Part shown: piece after piece, positions 1 through 8,181 of the stretch
Numbering within the stretch: the first letter of the stretch is position 1
How the letters are laid out: the number at the start of each line of letters is the position of its first letter
Origin: Desulfobacteraceae bacterium
Lineage (GTDB): Bacteria; Desulfobacterota; Desulfobacteria; Desulfobacterales; Desulfosalsimonadaceae
DNA length: 57,026 bases
Direction: 5' to 3'
Assembly: GCA_003599885.1 (NCBI GenBank)
Contig: QZKW01000033.1
Location: 1 to 57,026, forward strand
Notes under the pieces: model-generated
Seen by the model: only the letters and a program-made list of their open reading frames with translations
Database searches by the model: none
What the model was told of the DNA's origin: nothing
Made by a program: the position numbers and the translations under genes

Positions 1-1
1 T

Positions 2-64
2 TTATATACATATTCGGATAAAAAGATAACGCGCCTGTATCTATATGTAACCGGAGCCGGATGA
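2..64 (+). CDS. 3' end of an unidentified gene (partial)
   Basis: This frame is open from the window edge to a TGA at 62-64; the other two forward frames stop within the first 30 bases. The 20 residues visible end in YVTGAG and are not recognisable. The stop overlaps the ATG of the small reading frame at 61 in the compact ATGA arrangement usual for coupled genes, which is the only positive support. It may be chance. Confidence 0.25.
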   Translation, partial: LYTYSDKKITRLYLYVTGAG

Positions 65-156
65 TGAAGCGGATTTTCGTGATCGTTGGAATTGCATTTT
101 TGTTTTATTACGCCTGGGAATCGGGCTTGTCATCGTTTTCAGCCGGAAATTATTGA
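61..156 (+). CDS. Possible small single-pass membrane peptide (31 aa)
   Basis: ATG at 61 (or 64) to TGA at 154-156. The peptide starts with basic residues (MMKRIF) followed by a hydrophobic run of about 15 residues (IVGIAFLFYYAW), so it could span a membrane once. A weak GGAG lies 6 bases upstream. It overlaps the stop of the preceding partial frame and converges with the broken VTT gene. No family is recognised; the length alone makes this uncertain. Confidence 0.3.
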   Translation: MMKRIFVIVGIAFLFYYAWESGLSSFSAGNY

Positions 157-169
157 TTTAAAAAAGGAT

Positions 170-792
170 TTAGGATATTTTTCCGCTTGATTTAATTTTT
201 CCGATGATTTTGGGAATAAAGAATGAAAAAACAAAAAGGCAAAGGGAAAAGATGACCTTCCAGCTGTCGAGATTGCCCCATTGTCCGCTGGCCCAGACAT
301 CTTTGAGAGCCCCCACGAAAAAAGTGAAAATAAAAGTCCCTGCCATGATACCCAGGGCCGTGCCGAAAAAATAATCCCAAAACCGCACGTTGGTCAGGCC
401 CATACCGAAATTCATGGGCGTAAACGGGAAATACAAGAGTCGAAGATACAACACTGTCGCAAATCCATTGCGCTCGACGGCGTCGTCATATTTTTGTAGC
501 CTCCCGCCAATCATGGAGGCTGCAAAATTCCTTCCCAGGTATCGTCCGATGAAAAAAGCCAGACTGGCCCCAGTCATCGCACCAAGCCAGACGTGAATAA
601 AGCCCCAATACGCGCCGAAATTGCCGCTCCCAATGCAGTCAGCAGGGTGCCCGGCACAAACAGGCAGACACCGGCGGTATATACCATGATATAAGCCGCT
701 GGTGCCTGTCGAAGTTCACTAACCGTACGCGCCTTTAATAGGCTCCTCCTTGCGCTTTCCAACACGTCTTTGCCGCTTGCCGGTCTTGGCAT
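170..792 (-). pseudogene. TVP38/TMEM64 (VTT/DedA-type) membrane protein, frameshifted
   Basis: Two adjacent minus-strand frames make up one VTT-domain protein. The first (574-792) starts at an ATG with a good GGAGGTGAG ribosome site and carries the family feature FVPGTLLTALGAA. The second (170-577) carries GASLAFFIGRYLGR and the LRLLYFPFTPMNFGMGL segment, then hydrophobic C-terminal helices. Restoring one base in the short A/T run at about 616-622 rejoins them as AAIFGAYWGFIHVWLGAMTG, which is what the family has there. So a one-base deletion breaks the gene, or the sequence has an error in a homopolymer. Intact relatives are polytopic inner-membrane proteins of about 200-240 residues related to DedA and thought to act in lipid or solute handling. 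The restored protein would be about 207 residues, so nothing else seems lost. Confidence 0.8.
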
Positions 793-944
793 ATACTCAC
801 CTCCTTAATTAAATGATGGGTATATTATAACACATTTGATTTAGAAATGGAATAAGAACCTGCTTTTTGACGGCAAAAAAGCGGTTTTAAGCGGTCCAAC
901 AATCTCACCAGAACAAGAAAATTCCGATGGGATAAAAAAAGATA

Positions 945-1020
945 ATGTTTAGAAAAAATGAATGCCCATTCACTATCCGGAATTCCGGATAGTGAATGGG
1001 CATTCATTTTTTCTAAACAT
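945..1020. repeat. Perfect 76-bp palindrome
   Basis: The two 38-bp arms are exact reverse complements with no spacer; the centre is the GGAATTCC at 979-986. It can form a long hairpin on either strand. It is not a classical terminator because there is no loop and no T run outside the arms. The symmetry makes identical short peptides readable on both strands, so the small frames running into it are not genes. It may be a mobile-element remnant, a cruciform site, or an inverted-duplication artefact of sequencing or assembly. Confidence 0.95.
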
Positions 1021-1037
1021 CGGATGCTTCATTTTCC

Positions 1038-1067
1038 GGGAATTCGGGGGACATCCATACGAAATTC
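1038..1067. repeat. Fragment resembling a GAATTCGGGGACA-type dispersed repeat
   Basis: The bases GAATTCGGGGGACAT at 1040-1054 followed by CCATACGAAATTC resemble a dispersed repeat, GAATTCGGGGACACCATA...AATTC, that I associate from memory with REP-type (IS200-like) transposases in many bacteria. Only one degenerate copy is seen, with no transposase. The assignment rests on memory of the motif, not a search. Confidence 0.35.
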
Positions 1068-1169
1068 TTGTCAATTATCTTTTTTTCTTTTAAAATCAGC
1101 TCGCTGCCTCCCCGCGAATCCATCACCCATAGCATTTAATCGCTCGTAAAAATAGCCCCGTTCCCCTAT

Positions 1170-1259
1170 TTAATAATGGTATCGGCAAGCCAGGATACGA
1201 ATTTTGTTTTCCGTGACCTCATAGACAAGCCGGTGTTCCTGATCAATTCTGCGGGACCA
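1170..1259 (-). pseudogene. C-terminal remnant of a YoeB-type RelE-superfamily toxin
   Basis: This minus-strand frame reads WSRRIDQEHRLVYEV, then TENKIRILACRYHY and a stop. It is the diagnostic end of YoeB/Txe mRNA interferases, including the conserved RRIDxEHRLVY stretch and the terminal RYHY with its catalytic histidine. Full-length YoeB is about 84 residues; upstream of the tryptophan the frame no longer resembles the family, and no YefM/Phd antitoxin is seen. A separate 17-codon frame (1243-1296) with a ribosome-site-like AAGGGGAT overlaps the break and may be the scar of another short gene. The remnant cannot make an active toxin. About 130 bases between it and pckA show nothing further. 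Confidence 0.72.
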
Positions 1260-1390
1260 GCACCTTTTCATCATAAAGATATTGAATCTGCGCCATGAAA
1301 TATCCCCTTTTTAATTTGCCGCCCGGTCCATGCCATTTTTAACATGCGAGGCCGTCCCGCAAGTTGAACAACCAACCGTCGGCATCCAGC

Positions 1391-3016
1391 TTATTTTTCG
1401 ATTTTCGGCCCTGCGCAATACACTGAATCCGATATAAATTCCTTATATTGTTTGAAGTTTTCCGCAAACAGTGCGGCCAGATGTGTCGCTTTTGCATCAT
1501 AGGCGGCTTTGTCGGCCCAGGTATTGCGGGCCATTAGAATCTCGGACGGCACTCCGGGGCAGGACGTCGGCACACTGAGGCAGAAAAACGGTTCCTGAAC
1601 AAATTCCACCTGGTCGAGCAGCCCGTCGAGGGCGGCGTTCAGGAGCGCCCGGGTGTATTTGATGGAAATCCGTTTTCCGGCACCATAGGGTCCGCCGGTC
1701 CATCCGGTGTTAACGAGCCAGCAGGCAGCATCGTGCTGTCTGATCTTCTTTGCCAGAAGCCGGGCGTATTCACTGGGATGAAGCGGCATGAACGGTGCGC
1801 CGAAACAGGTGCTGAAAGTGGCCTTTGGTTCGGTGACGCCTGCTTCGGTGCCGGCCACTTTGGCGGTATACCCCTGAAGAAAATGATAGGTGGCCTGATC
1901 CAGGGTCAGCCGGGATATCGGCGGCAGGACGCCGAAGGCGTCAGCGGTTAAGAAGATAATGTTTTTCGGGTGCGGGCCCACGCCTTCCTTCACGATATTG
2001 TCCAGGTGGGTCAGGGGGTACGCGGCCCGGGTATTTTCCGTGATGCTGTCGTCATCCAGATCCACCAGCCGGGTTTCTTCATCAAACACCACATTTTCCA
2101 GGATGGTGCCGAATTTGCGGGTGGTCTCAAAAATTTCGGGTTCCGCCTCCTTTGAAAGCCGGATCACCTTGGCGTAACACCCGCCTTCAAAATTAAAAAT
2201 GCCGTTATCCGACCACCCATGTTCATCATCCCCGATGAGCGCACGCCTGGAATCCGCCGACAGCGTGGTTTTCCCGGTGCCGGAAAGGCCGAACAGCAGC
2301 GCAGTGTCGCCTTTTTCTCCGATGTTGGCGCTGCAATGCATGGACAGCACGTTTTTCTGGGGCAGGATGTAATTTAAGGCCGTGAATACGGATTTTTTGA
2401 TTTCGCCGCCATAGTAGGTGCCGCCGATGAGCACGAGTTTTTTGGTGAAATTAACCATAATGAAGGTGTCTGATGAAATTTCGTCCAGTTCCGGATTGGC
2501 CAGAAATTTCGGCATGGCGATAACCGTGAATTCCGGAATAAAATCAGATAGCTTGCTGCGATCCCGGATGCGTATCAGCAGGTTTCTCGCAAACAGCGAC
2601 TGCCAGGCGTATTCGGTGATGACGCGGACGGGCAGCCGGAATGCCGGGTCTGCACCTGCATAGACATCCTGAATAAACAGTTCCCGATCCTGCATGTAGG
2701 CTTTGAGACGTTCAAACAGGTAATCAAATTTTTTCGGGTCATAGCTGACGTTGACCTTGCCCCAGTTGATTTTAGTTTCGGTATTCTCGTCCCTGACGAT
2801 AAATTTGTCATTGGGAGCCCGGCCTGTGCTGATAGGTGACAGGATGGGCCGGATGACAACCAGAGGACCCAGGTGGGACATCACCCCTTCGCCTCTTTTG
2901 GTGGCCTGTTCATATAATTTGGGAGAACACAGGTTCCAGTGGGCTTGTTTGATGTTCCGGATTCCCAAATACTCCAGACCGGGTTCTAATTTTTTTAATT
3001 CCTGAAATGATTTCAT
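1391..3016 (-). CDS. pckA: Phosphoenolpyruvate carboxykinase (ATP), 541 aa
   Basis: Converts oxaloacetate plus ATP to phosphoenolpyruvate, CO2 and ADP in the cytoplasm (EC 4.1.1.49), the entry step of gluconeogenesis. The ATP-type signature is clear: P-loop GLSGTGKTTLS at about residues 244-254, the Mg/Mn-binding LIGDDEHGW just after it, FNFEGGCYAK, and the C-terminal RISIKYTRALLNAAL. Length matches the family (about 530-540). The ATG at 3016 has a GGGAGAG ribosome site. It stands alone on the minus strand, 56 bp downstream of the large dehydrogenase gene, so the two may be co-transcribed. A small CCCGGA/TCCGGG dyad lies in that gap. In a sulfate reducer growing on acetate or fatty acids this enzyme would feed sugar synthesis. 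Confidence 0.97.
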   Translation of the reverse strand: MKSFQELKKLEPGLEYLGIRNIKQAHWNLCSPKLYEQATKRGEGVMSHLGPLVVIRPILSPISTGRAPNDKFIVRDENTETKINWGKVNVSYDPKKFDYLFERLKAYMQDRELFIQDVYAGADPAFRLPVRVITEYAWQSLFARNLLIRIRDRSKLSDFIPEFTVIAMPKFLANPELDEISSDTFIMVNFTKKLVLIGGTYYGGEIKKSVFTALNYILPQKNVLSMHCSANIGEKGDTALLFGLSGTGKTTLSADSRRALIGDDEHGWSDNGIFNFEGGCYAKVIRLSKEAEPEIFETTRKFGTILENVVFDEETRLVDLDDDSITENTRAAYPLTHLDNIVKEGVGPHPKNIIFLTADAFGVLPPISRLTLDQATYHFLQGYTAKVAGTEAGVTEPKATFSTCFGAPFMPLHPSEYARLLAKKIRQHDAACWLVNTGWTGGPYGAGKRISIKYTRALLNAALDGLLDQVEFVQEPFFCLSVPTSCPGVPSEILMARNTWADKAAYDAKATHLAALFAENFKQYKEFISDSVYCAGPKIEK

Positions 3017-3072
3017 ATTCTCTCCCTGCCCGGATCATCCGGGAAAACAGTGCTTGAAATAACCGGCAACGG

Positions 3073-5193
3073 CTATTCCGGCGCACTTTCTTTTTTAATG
3101 GTTGATGATTGTTTTGCCCGTGCGGCAAGGGCCAAATCCCGGACTTTGGCGATGTCTTCATCCGTAAACACGCCATTGACCCCTGAAATGGCGGCCAGTT
3201 TCATGCCGTGTTTCAGGCCCATTTTATAGATGGTTTTGACTTTTTCCCATTCAATGTCCCGGCCGATGGTAAAGACCTCAAACCGCCGGTCCAGAGCCAG
3301 GACGATGGTTTCCGCCAGGCACGCATACGCGACTTTGGGCGGCAGCCCGATATCTTTCATTTTCGGATCGCCGGGCAGCAGGATTTCTCCGGATTCGATC
3401 ACCAGCACATCCGGGCGCTTGGCCACATCCTGGGGTGAAAGATCCAAAGGCCGGGCAACGTCGGTGATGACGCATCCGGGTTTGACCTTGGTGATATCAA
3501 GGATGGTTTTTCCCATTCCGGAAGTCGCGGTGACAATCACGTCCATGTCTCCCAGATATTTGTCGGGATTGACCACACAATGGATTTTCACATTCGGGCT
3601 TTCCGCCAGAATCGATTCCTTGAGGGTCATGAGTTTGATAATATTGCGACCGCACAGATATAATTCGTCAAACGCCATTGCCAGAAGGCGGCTGCAAACC
3701 GACCCGATGGCGCCGGTGGCCCCGAAGACCATGGTTTTGCCCTTGATCTTCTTTCCTTCCTCAATCTGGATCAGGCCCATCCGCCGTACTGCGTCCGCAG
3801 CCGCCCACAGGGCCCCGGAAGCGCTGTAGCTGTTGCCGGTGGTGATCGGTATATCGGCTTTTTTCGCCACGGTTACACCGGCATCCCCAACCACTTTGGT
3901 GAAGGCGCCCAGCCCCATGATCTGGGCCCCGAGGCGTTTGGCCATTCGGGCCGCCATAAGCAGGCGCTTATAAGTAAATTCCGGAGAATGGGACATCATT
4001 TGTTTGGGCGTGCCGCCCACGGTTATGAGCCATCCTTCCGTCTCTGCACCGGTGGGGGATTTGATACCGCTCACTTTTGAATAGATCCAGGGCGGAGCGT
4101 AAGCCACCACTTTTTCCACGGCATCCACAGCCCCGGGGATATTTATAAACGGCTTGACGGATTTTTCCAGTTTGAACTGTTCCTGGGACAGGGGATGAAT
4201 CACAAAGGCGAACCGGCTGATTTGTTTTGGTTTTCCTGAAGGATAAATCAGTCTCGGCCGGATGCCGGTTTTGGTGCTGCTCATGAGTTCCAGCATTTCC
4301 TCGTCGGTGATCCGGTGCTTTTTTTTGTCCAGGGCCGCGATCACCAGGGCTTCGAGAACATTGACCCCCACGACTTGTTTGAGCATTTTGGGCGTGGTGT
4401 CGATAATTACGTCCACTCCCTGGTTCTTCAGGAATTCAACCCGGTCGTCATAGGCGGTGGTGGTGATGATTGTCTTTCCGCCCAGTTCTTCCGGAGTGCA
4501 GTCGCCCATATAATCGAAAAAATTCTGGTAGGGCACCACAATGACATGGGCGTTTTGCATGGCTTTCCGCATGATGTGCGCGTTCCATTTTTTCAGCGGG
4601 AGCGAGGATGACAACAGATGTTTGCCCGGCACCCATTTCAGGATGTCGTGCGCACCCTTGCCATAGAGCTCCAGATCTTTGAATGAGTTCAGAAATTTGG
4701 AAATGCCGTTATCAAGAACCGGATCCGCAAAGGTGAGGTTTGAGGTGAATTCCGACATGACGGATGCCATGCGGTAGTGGGTCATGCCGGAAAGAAACAG
4801 TACCCTGGCGTTGCTGAAGTAGCCGTTGTGCTCAAACTGAAGTGACCGGATGGCCCATTCATGCGCGACATTCATCAGATGGTCGCCAGTGGTGACCGGC
4901 GCTTTGAGCCGCGAGCGCAGCTTGGCGATTTTAATGGAATCATCCCGTACATAATCGACCAGGTTGGAGGCCATATTCATCAGCATGTTATGCTTGTTGG
5001 GCGCGGGCAGTTTGACGCTGCCCAGGCCAAAGGCATCTGTTTGGGCGTCGTGCTGGACCAGTAAATCTACCGCCTTGTCATAGTCGCCATTGGTTCCGAT
5101 TCGCCGTATGGTAAATTTCTGACCAAGAAAAGTCGTTTGAAATTCATAATTATTGGCGCTTGATCCCAGACTGATACTGATCACCTGCTTCAT
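3073..5193 (-). CDS. Two-domain dehydrogenase: quinate-dehydrogenase-like N-terminus, acyl-ACP-reductase-like C-terminus (706 aa)
   Basis: The start chosen is the ATG at 5193, preceded by a strong AAGGAGGAAAT; upstream in-frame codons lack a ribosome site. Residues 1 to about 310 begin MKQVISISLGSS and include IRRIGTNGD, typical of proteins annotated as quinate 5-dehydrogenase. From about residue 340 the protein resembles cyanobacterial long-chain acyl-ACP reductase (COG5322): FAFVIHPLSQEQF near the domain start, then LGAQIMGLGAFTKVVGD and TTGNSYSA, then a Rossmann motif MVFGATGAIGSVCSRLL, CVITDVARP and PPKVAYACLAETIVLAL. All of these have counterparts in that enzyme. The substrate may be a fatty acyl thioester, giving an aldehyde, but this is inference. 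The gene lies upstream of pckA on the same strand, in a window that also has two acyl-CoA ligases. Confidence 0.8.
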   Translation of the reverse strand: MKQVISISLGSSANNYEFQTTFLGQKFTIRRIGTNGDYDKAVDLLVQHDAQTDAFGLGSVKLPAPNKHNMLMNMASNLVDYVRDDSIKIAKLRSRLKAPVTTGDHLMNVAHEWAIRSLQFEHNGYFSNARVLFLSGMTHYRMASVMSEFTSNLTFADPVLDNGISKFLNSFKDLELYGKGAHDILKWVPGKHLLSSSLPLKKWNAHIMRKAMQNAHVIVVPYQNFFDYMGDCTPEELGGKTIITTTAYDDRVEFLKNQGVDVIIDTTPKMLKQVVGVNVLEALVIAALDKKKHRITDEEMLELMSSTKTGIRPRLIYPSGKPKQISRFAFVIHPLSQEQFKLEKSVKPFINIPGAVDAVEKVVAYAPPWIYSKVSGIKSPTGAETEGWLITVGGTPKQMMSHSPEFTYKRLLMAARMAKRLGAQIMGLGAFTKVVGDAGVTVAKKADIPITTGNSYSASGALWAAADAVRRMGLIQIEEGKKIKGKTMVFGATGAIGSVCSRLLAMAFDELYLCGRNIIKLMTLKESILAESPNVKIHCVVNPDKYLGDMDVIVTATSGMGKTILDITKVKPGCVITDVARPLDLSPQDVAKRPDVLVIESGEILLPGDPKMKDIGLPPKVAYACLAETIVLALDRRFEVFTIGRDIEWEKVKTIYKMGLKHGMKLAAISGVNGVFTDEDIAKVRDLALAARAKQSSTIKKESAPE

Positions 5194-5273
5194 GATTTCC
5201 TCCTTATGGTGCTGACCGTCGATGAGTGGCGTGGAATTATCTTGTACTTGGCGAGGTTTACCTATATAAACAT

Positions 5274-5301
5274 CTATTATCAAAATTGACGAAACACTCA
5301 A
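5274..5301 (-). promoter_or_regulatory. Possible sigma-70 promoter of the two-domain dehydrogenase gene
   Basis: Read on the minus strand, TTGAGT (5296-5301) and TAATAG (5274-5279) are separated by 16 bp and lie about 80 bp upstream of the ATG at 5193. Position and AT-rich setting fit; the match to consensus is only moderate. Confidence 0.3.
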
Positions 5302-5573
5302 GTAAATTAATTTTTTGACAGGCTTTCAGGAATAATCGAAGGAATTAATACTCCGGGTATCGCAATGTAATGCGATGCTGTATTTTCTTGAAACTTGAGA
5401 CAGGCATAGTATGTTGTATTAACAGAAAAATCAAAAAACGCCATAGGCTCCTTCCCTGATTGCTCAGCAGGATGTTTTTCATCCCTTGCCTTTATCCCCC
5501 AAGGTTGCATAGCATGTTGCGCCTCTTTTTTAATCTCATGGCATTTTAAAATTATTTAAACAAGGAATTGCCA
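5302..5573. other. Rest of the divergent intergenic region before the radical SAM gene
   Basis: The whole gap between the two divergent genes is about 380 bp (5194-5573). Apart from the weak promoter above it holds a small TCGCA/TGCGA dyad near 5358-5373. A 67-codon minus-strand frame (5307-5510) has no recognisable similarity and no good ribosome site. I see no RNA gene here. Confidence 0.4.
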
Positions 5574-7013
5574 ATGCCGCAGATCAAAATTGCGCTGGTG
5601 GAAGCTATTTCAAAATCCACCCATGTTTACAGCAGAGCTTATCTGCCCCGTGCCGGTGTCGCCACCCTCGGGGCCGTGTTGAAACAACTGGGATATCCGG
5701 TGGATATCTTCATCCACGGGTTGTCGGCCAGAGAAGAGCACCAGCTTGAAACCTATGATGTGGTGGGCATTGGTTCCCTGTCCAGCACCATCGATGAGGC
5801 CTATCTCCTGGCGGACCGTCTGAAAAAAAGCCGGGTGACGGTAGTGATGGGCGGCCCCCATGTCACGTTTATGCCCGAAGAAGCCATTGAACATTGCGAT
5901 TTCGTCGTGCTTGGCGAAGGGGAGGGAACTCTTCCGGCACTGTTGACGGCGATTGAAAATAAGACATCCTTTGAAAACATACGGGGAATAGCGTTTAAAC
6001 GCCCGGATGGCGCGATGCATTACACCGGTCCGTCTGATTTTGTGGATTACAAGTCCATGCCGTCGCCGGATTTCCTGCTTTCTCCAAAAGTGACAGCCAA
6101 AAATATTCCGCCCATGATTACCACTTCCCGCGGATGCCCTCATGATTGTTCTTTTTGTTCGGTGACGTCGGTTTTCGGACGGAAATACCGGTTTAAAGGC
6201 AGCGAGCAGGTCATCAAAGAACTCGGCCCGATCAAACACCGGAGCGTATGTTTTGGGGATGACAATTTCTGCGCCAATCCGGTGCGGGCCAAAAAATTGC
6301 TGCGGGAGATGATTAAGGCGGATGCCGTGCCCTTAAGGTGGTCCGGCCAGATGTGCGTGGCGGCGGCTTCGGATATGGAACTGCTGGATCTGATGCAGCA
6401 GACCCGGTGCCGGATTATGTATGTGGGGATTGAATCCGTAGACCCGGCAACCCTTAAAAAATATGGCAAAGCCCACAAGGTGGACGAAATTCAGCGATGT
6501 ATTGACAACCTCCACAAACACAATATCGGTATTCACGGCATGTTTGTGGTGGACAGTGAAGATAAACCCGAGGCTGCCCGGCATATTGCGGATTTCGCCA
6601 TTCAAACAGATATTGACACCATCCAGATCTTTTCCATCACCCCGTTTCCCGGAACGCGATCATTTAATGAAAACAAACATCGTATTATCCATCAGCAATG
6701 GCACGATTACGACGGCATGCATGTGGTGGTCAAACCCACAAACTGCTCCGCATTTGACATGCAGATGGCCATTGTCGATCAGATGAACCGGTTTTACTCT
6801 CTGCCGAGGGCCTTGACTGCCTACCGGCTTCACCGGGGATGGCGGGTGAAATACCGGCTGGCCGGACACATGCTCATGCGACAGTGGGTCCGGGAAAACA
6901 AAGCCTATATTGAAAACTTGAAATACGGTTTTACGTCAGACGGAAGGGAAATCCCGGGAATAAAAGGGGCGGGGGCAGGTGTGTATGCGCCGCTGGGCGC
7001 TGCCACGAAATAG
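5574..7013 (+). CDS. B12-binding-domain radical SAM protein (479 aa)
   Basis: ATG at 5574 is preferred over TTG at 5568 because AAGGA sits at a normal distance from it. The N-terminal 150 residues form a B12-binding-like domain (VVGIGSLSSTIDEAY, VVMGGPHVTFMPEEAI, FVVLGEGEGTLPALL). The radical SAM core begins with TTSRGCPHDCSFCSV at about residue 185, whose CxxxCxxC cysteines bind the [4Fe-4S] cluster. FGDDNFCANP and YVGIESVDP are further conserved core strands. The DxHxxG motif that binds cobalamin base-off is not visible, as is common in this class. The C-terminal 100 residues are basic and unassigned. Substrate unknown; relatives methylate or rearrange lipids, tetrapyrroles or natural products. 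It stands alone, convergent with the HTH gene. Confidence 0.88.
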   Translation: MPQIKIALVEAISKSTHVYSRAYLPRAGVATLGAVLKQLGYPVDIFIHGLSAREEHQLETYDVVGIGSLSSTIDEAYLLADRLKKSRVTVVMGGPHVTFMPEEAIEHCDFVVLGEGEGTLPALLTAIENKTSFENIRGIAFKRPDGAMHYTGPSDFVDYKSMPSPDFLLSPKVTAKNIPPMITTSRGCPHDCSFCSVTSVFGRKYRFKGSEQVIKELGPIKHRSVCFGDDNFCANPVRAKKLLREMIKADAVPLRWSGQMCVAAASDMELLDLMQQTRCRIMYVGIESVDPATLKKYGKAHKVDEIQRCIDNLHKHNIGIHGMFVVDSEDKPEAARHIADFAIQTDIDTIQIFSITPFPGTRSFNENKHRIIHQQWHDYDGMHVVVKPTNCSAFDMQMAIVDQMNRFYSLPRALTAYRLHRGWRVKYRLAGHMLMRQWVRENKAYIENLKYGFTSDGREIPGIKGAGAGVYAPLGAATK

Positions 7014-7027
7014 CGGGAGTCTTTTAA

Positions 7028-7762
7028 TCACTGTCTTTTATAGGCGTCAAGCATCGAAAAAACCCACGGCCTGAAAGCGATCATCAGTCCGGTGTTCCGG
7101 CTTTTTTCCTGGGGCAGCGCCTTGTCGATTTCCGTCAGTTCATTGTATTCCTTGAACAGGCGGTCAATTTTATTGAGCATTACGGAAATTGACCCGTCGG
7201 AAAGTTTTCCGGTTTCAAATCGCAGCCGTTCTTCAGCCAGGTCAAAGGGCGAGGATAAGAATTCGTCATTAATTTTTTTTTCGTAGGTCGCCCGCATGGG
7301 CCCGTTTTTGCGCCAGGTGATGCTCCTCTGGGTCAGCAGCCGCACCTTGTTGTCCGGATACAATTCAATCAGTTTGTTTTTGTCCAGTTGAAGTAGAAAC
7401 TGAAGGGATTCTTTCTCGGATATATCATAGTCCCGGACAATGCTGTCCGGTTCCCGCCCGTTTAACAACAGGTAGAAAAATACGAGCAGCTTGGGGTTTT
7501 CGGACAACGCCCGTTCCTGGTCAAGCGTCAACTGGCTGGGACCGTCCAAAGCGTCCGCGCTGATTTTCGCCAGATCATAAAAATTCAGATTCAGCACATT
7601 ACAGATTTCTTCAAGCCGGTTCAGGGAAAATGTCTGCTCCGAGAACAGGCGTTTGATGCTGGCTTCGCTCAGGCCGATCTTGTCCGCCAGTTGCCGGTAA
7701 GTCATGCCCTTGGCTTTCAGGCATTTTTTCAGGGTGGATAAGAGCTGGGTGGTCTGACTCAT
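7028..7762 (-). CDS. XRE-type helix-turn-helix regulator with C-terminal ligand/dimer domain (244 aa)
   Basis: Residues 1-65 form an HTH_XRE domain (MTYRQLADKIGLSEASIKRL is the helix-turn-helix), with LEEICNVLNLNFYDLAKIS closing the fold. The remaining 180 residues are helical and charged, with a winged-helix-like stretch around LSENPKLLVFFYLLLNGREP. Their layout resembles regulators in which the HTH is joined to a TIGR02147-type domain, but I cannot fix the family. No strong ribosome site precedes the ATG. The neighbour upstream on the same strand is a small membrane protein; the target genes are unknown. Confidence 0.82.
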   Translation of the reverse strand: MSQTTQLLSTLKKCLKAKGMTYRQLADKIGLSEASIKRLFSEQTFSLNRLEEICNVLNLNFYDLAKISADALDGPSQLTLDQERALSENPKLLVFFYLLLNGREPDSIVRDYDISEKESLQFLLQLDKNKLIELYPDNKVRLLTQRSITWRKNGPMRATYEKKINDEFLSSPFDLAEERLRFETGKLSDGSISVMLNKIDRLFKEYNELTEIDKALPQEKSRNTGLMIAFRPWVFSMLDAYKRQ

Positions 7763-7847
7763 GGGGAGTTATCGTAATCTCCGGTGATGATGTCGTGCGC
7801 TGGTATCAATACGCCTGAGCTTTTTAAGGATATTGAATCAGATGGTT

Positions 7848-8174
7848 TCATTCCGTTTGACTAAAGTCGTTTAAACAGTCGTATAATCCTTCGGCATCCA
7901 GATTATATGTGGTTGTAAAAATTCCGGATCGTTCGGATGCATAGTTGCCGCGAAGACACTCGTCAAAATGCAGCCGGATATTTTCCAGACATTCGGGATC
8001 GTCGTTGCAATCAGCCACCGCGTTTTGGTGAATTTCGGAAAGGAATTGGGCTTTTTGACCGGCCGGCGGCCCGGAGACCCACCCGGCAAGCAGGGCCAGG
8101 CAGAAGACGGAAACAATCGCAATGAAAATTGTTTTTGTTTTGGAGCGGGGCTTGCGGGGCTTTTCTTCAGTCAT
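7848..8174 (-). CDS. Small membrane-anchored hypothetical protein (108 aa)
   Basis: A basic N-terminus (KPRKPRSKTK) is followed by one hydrophobic segment (IFIAIVSVFCLALLAGWV, residues 16-33), so the protein is probably a type II anchor or an uncleaved signal with the rest outside. The exported part carries four cysteines (DCNDDPEC, DEC, DC), suggesting disulfides. GGAGG stands 5 bases before the ATG, and a strong hairpin (8182-8229) ends right at that ribosome site. No family recognised. Confidence 0.65.
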   Translation of the reverse strand: MTEEKPRKPRSKTKTIFIAIVSVFCLALLAGWVSGPPAGQKAQFLSEIHQNAVADCNDDPECLENIRLHFDECLRGNYASERSGIFTTTYNLDAEGLYDCLNDFSQTE

Positions 8175-8181
8175 TTTTCCT

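Noticed and set aside
825-1149. Two opposite-strand frames giving the same N-terminal peptide
   Set aside because: The identity is a product of the palindrome at 945-1020. Neither has a ribosome site or a family.
3230-3829. Long plus-strand frame (199 codons) opposite the two-domain dehydrogenase
   Set aside because: It is the antisense of a well-conserved coding region, is arginine/serine/proline-rich in the manner of antisense frames of GC-rich genes, and has no ribosome site.
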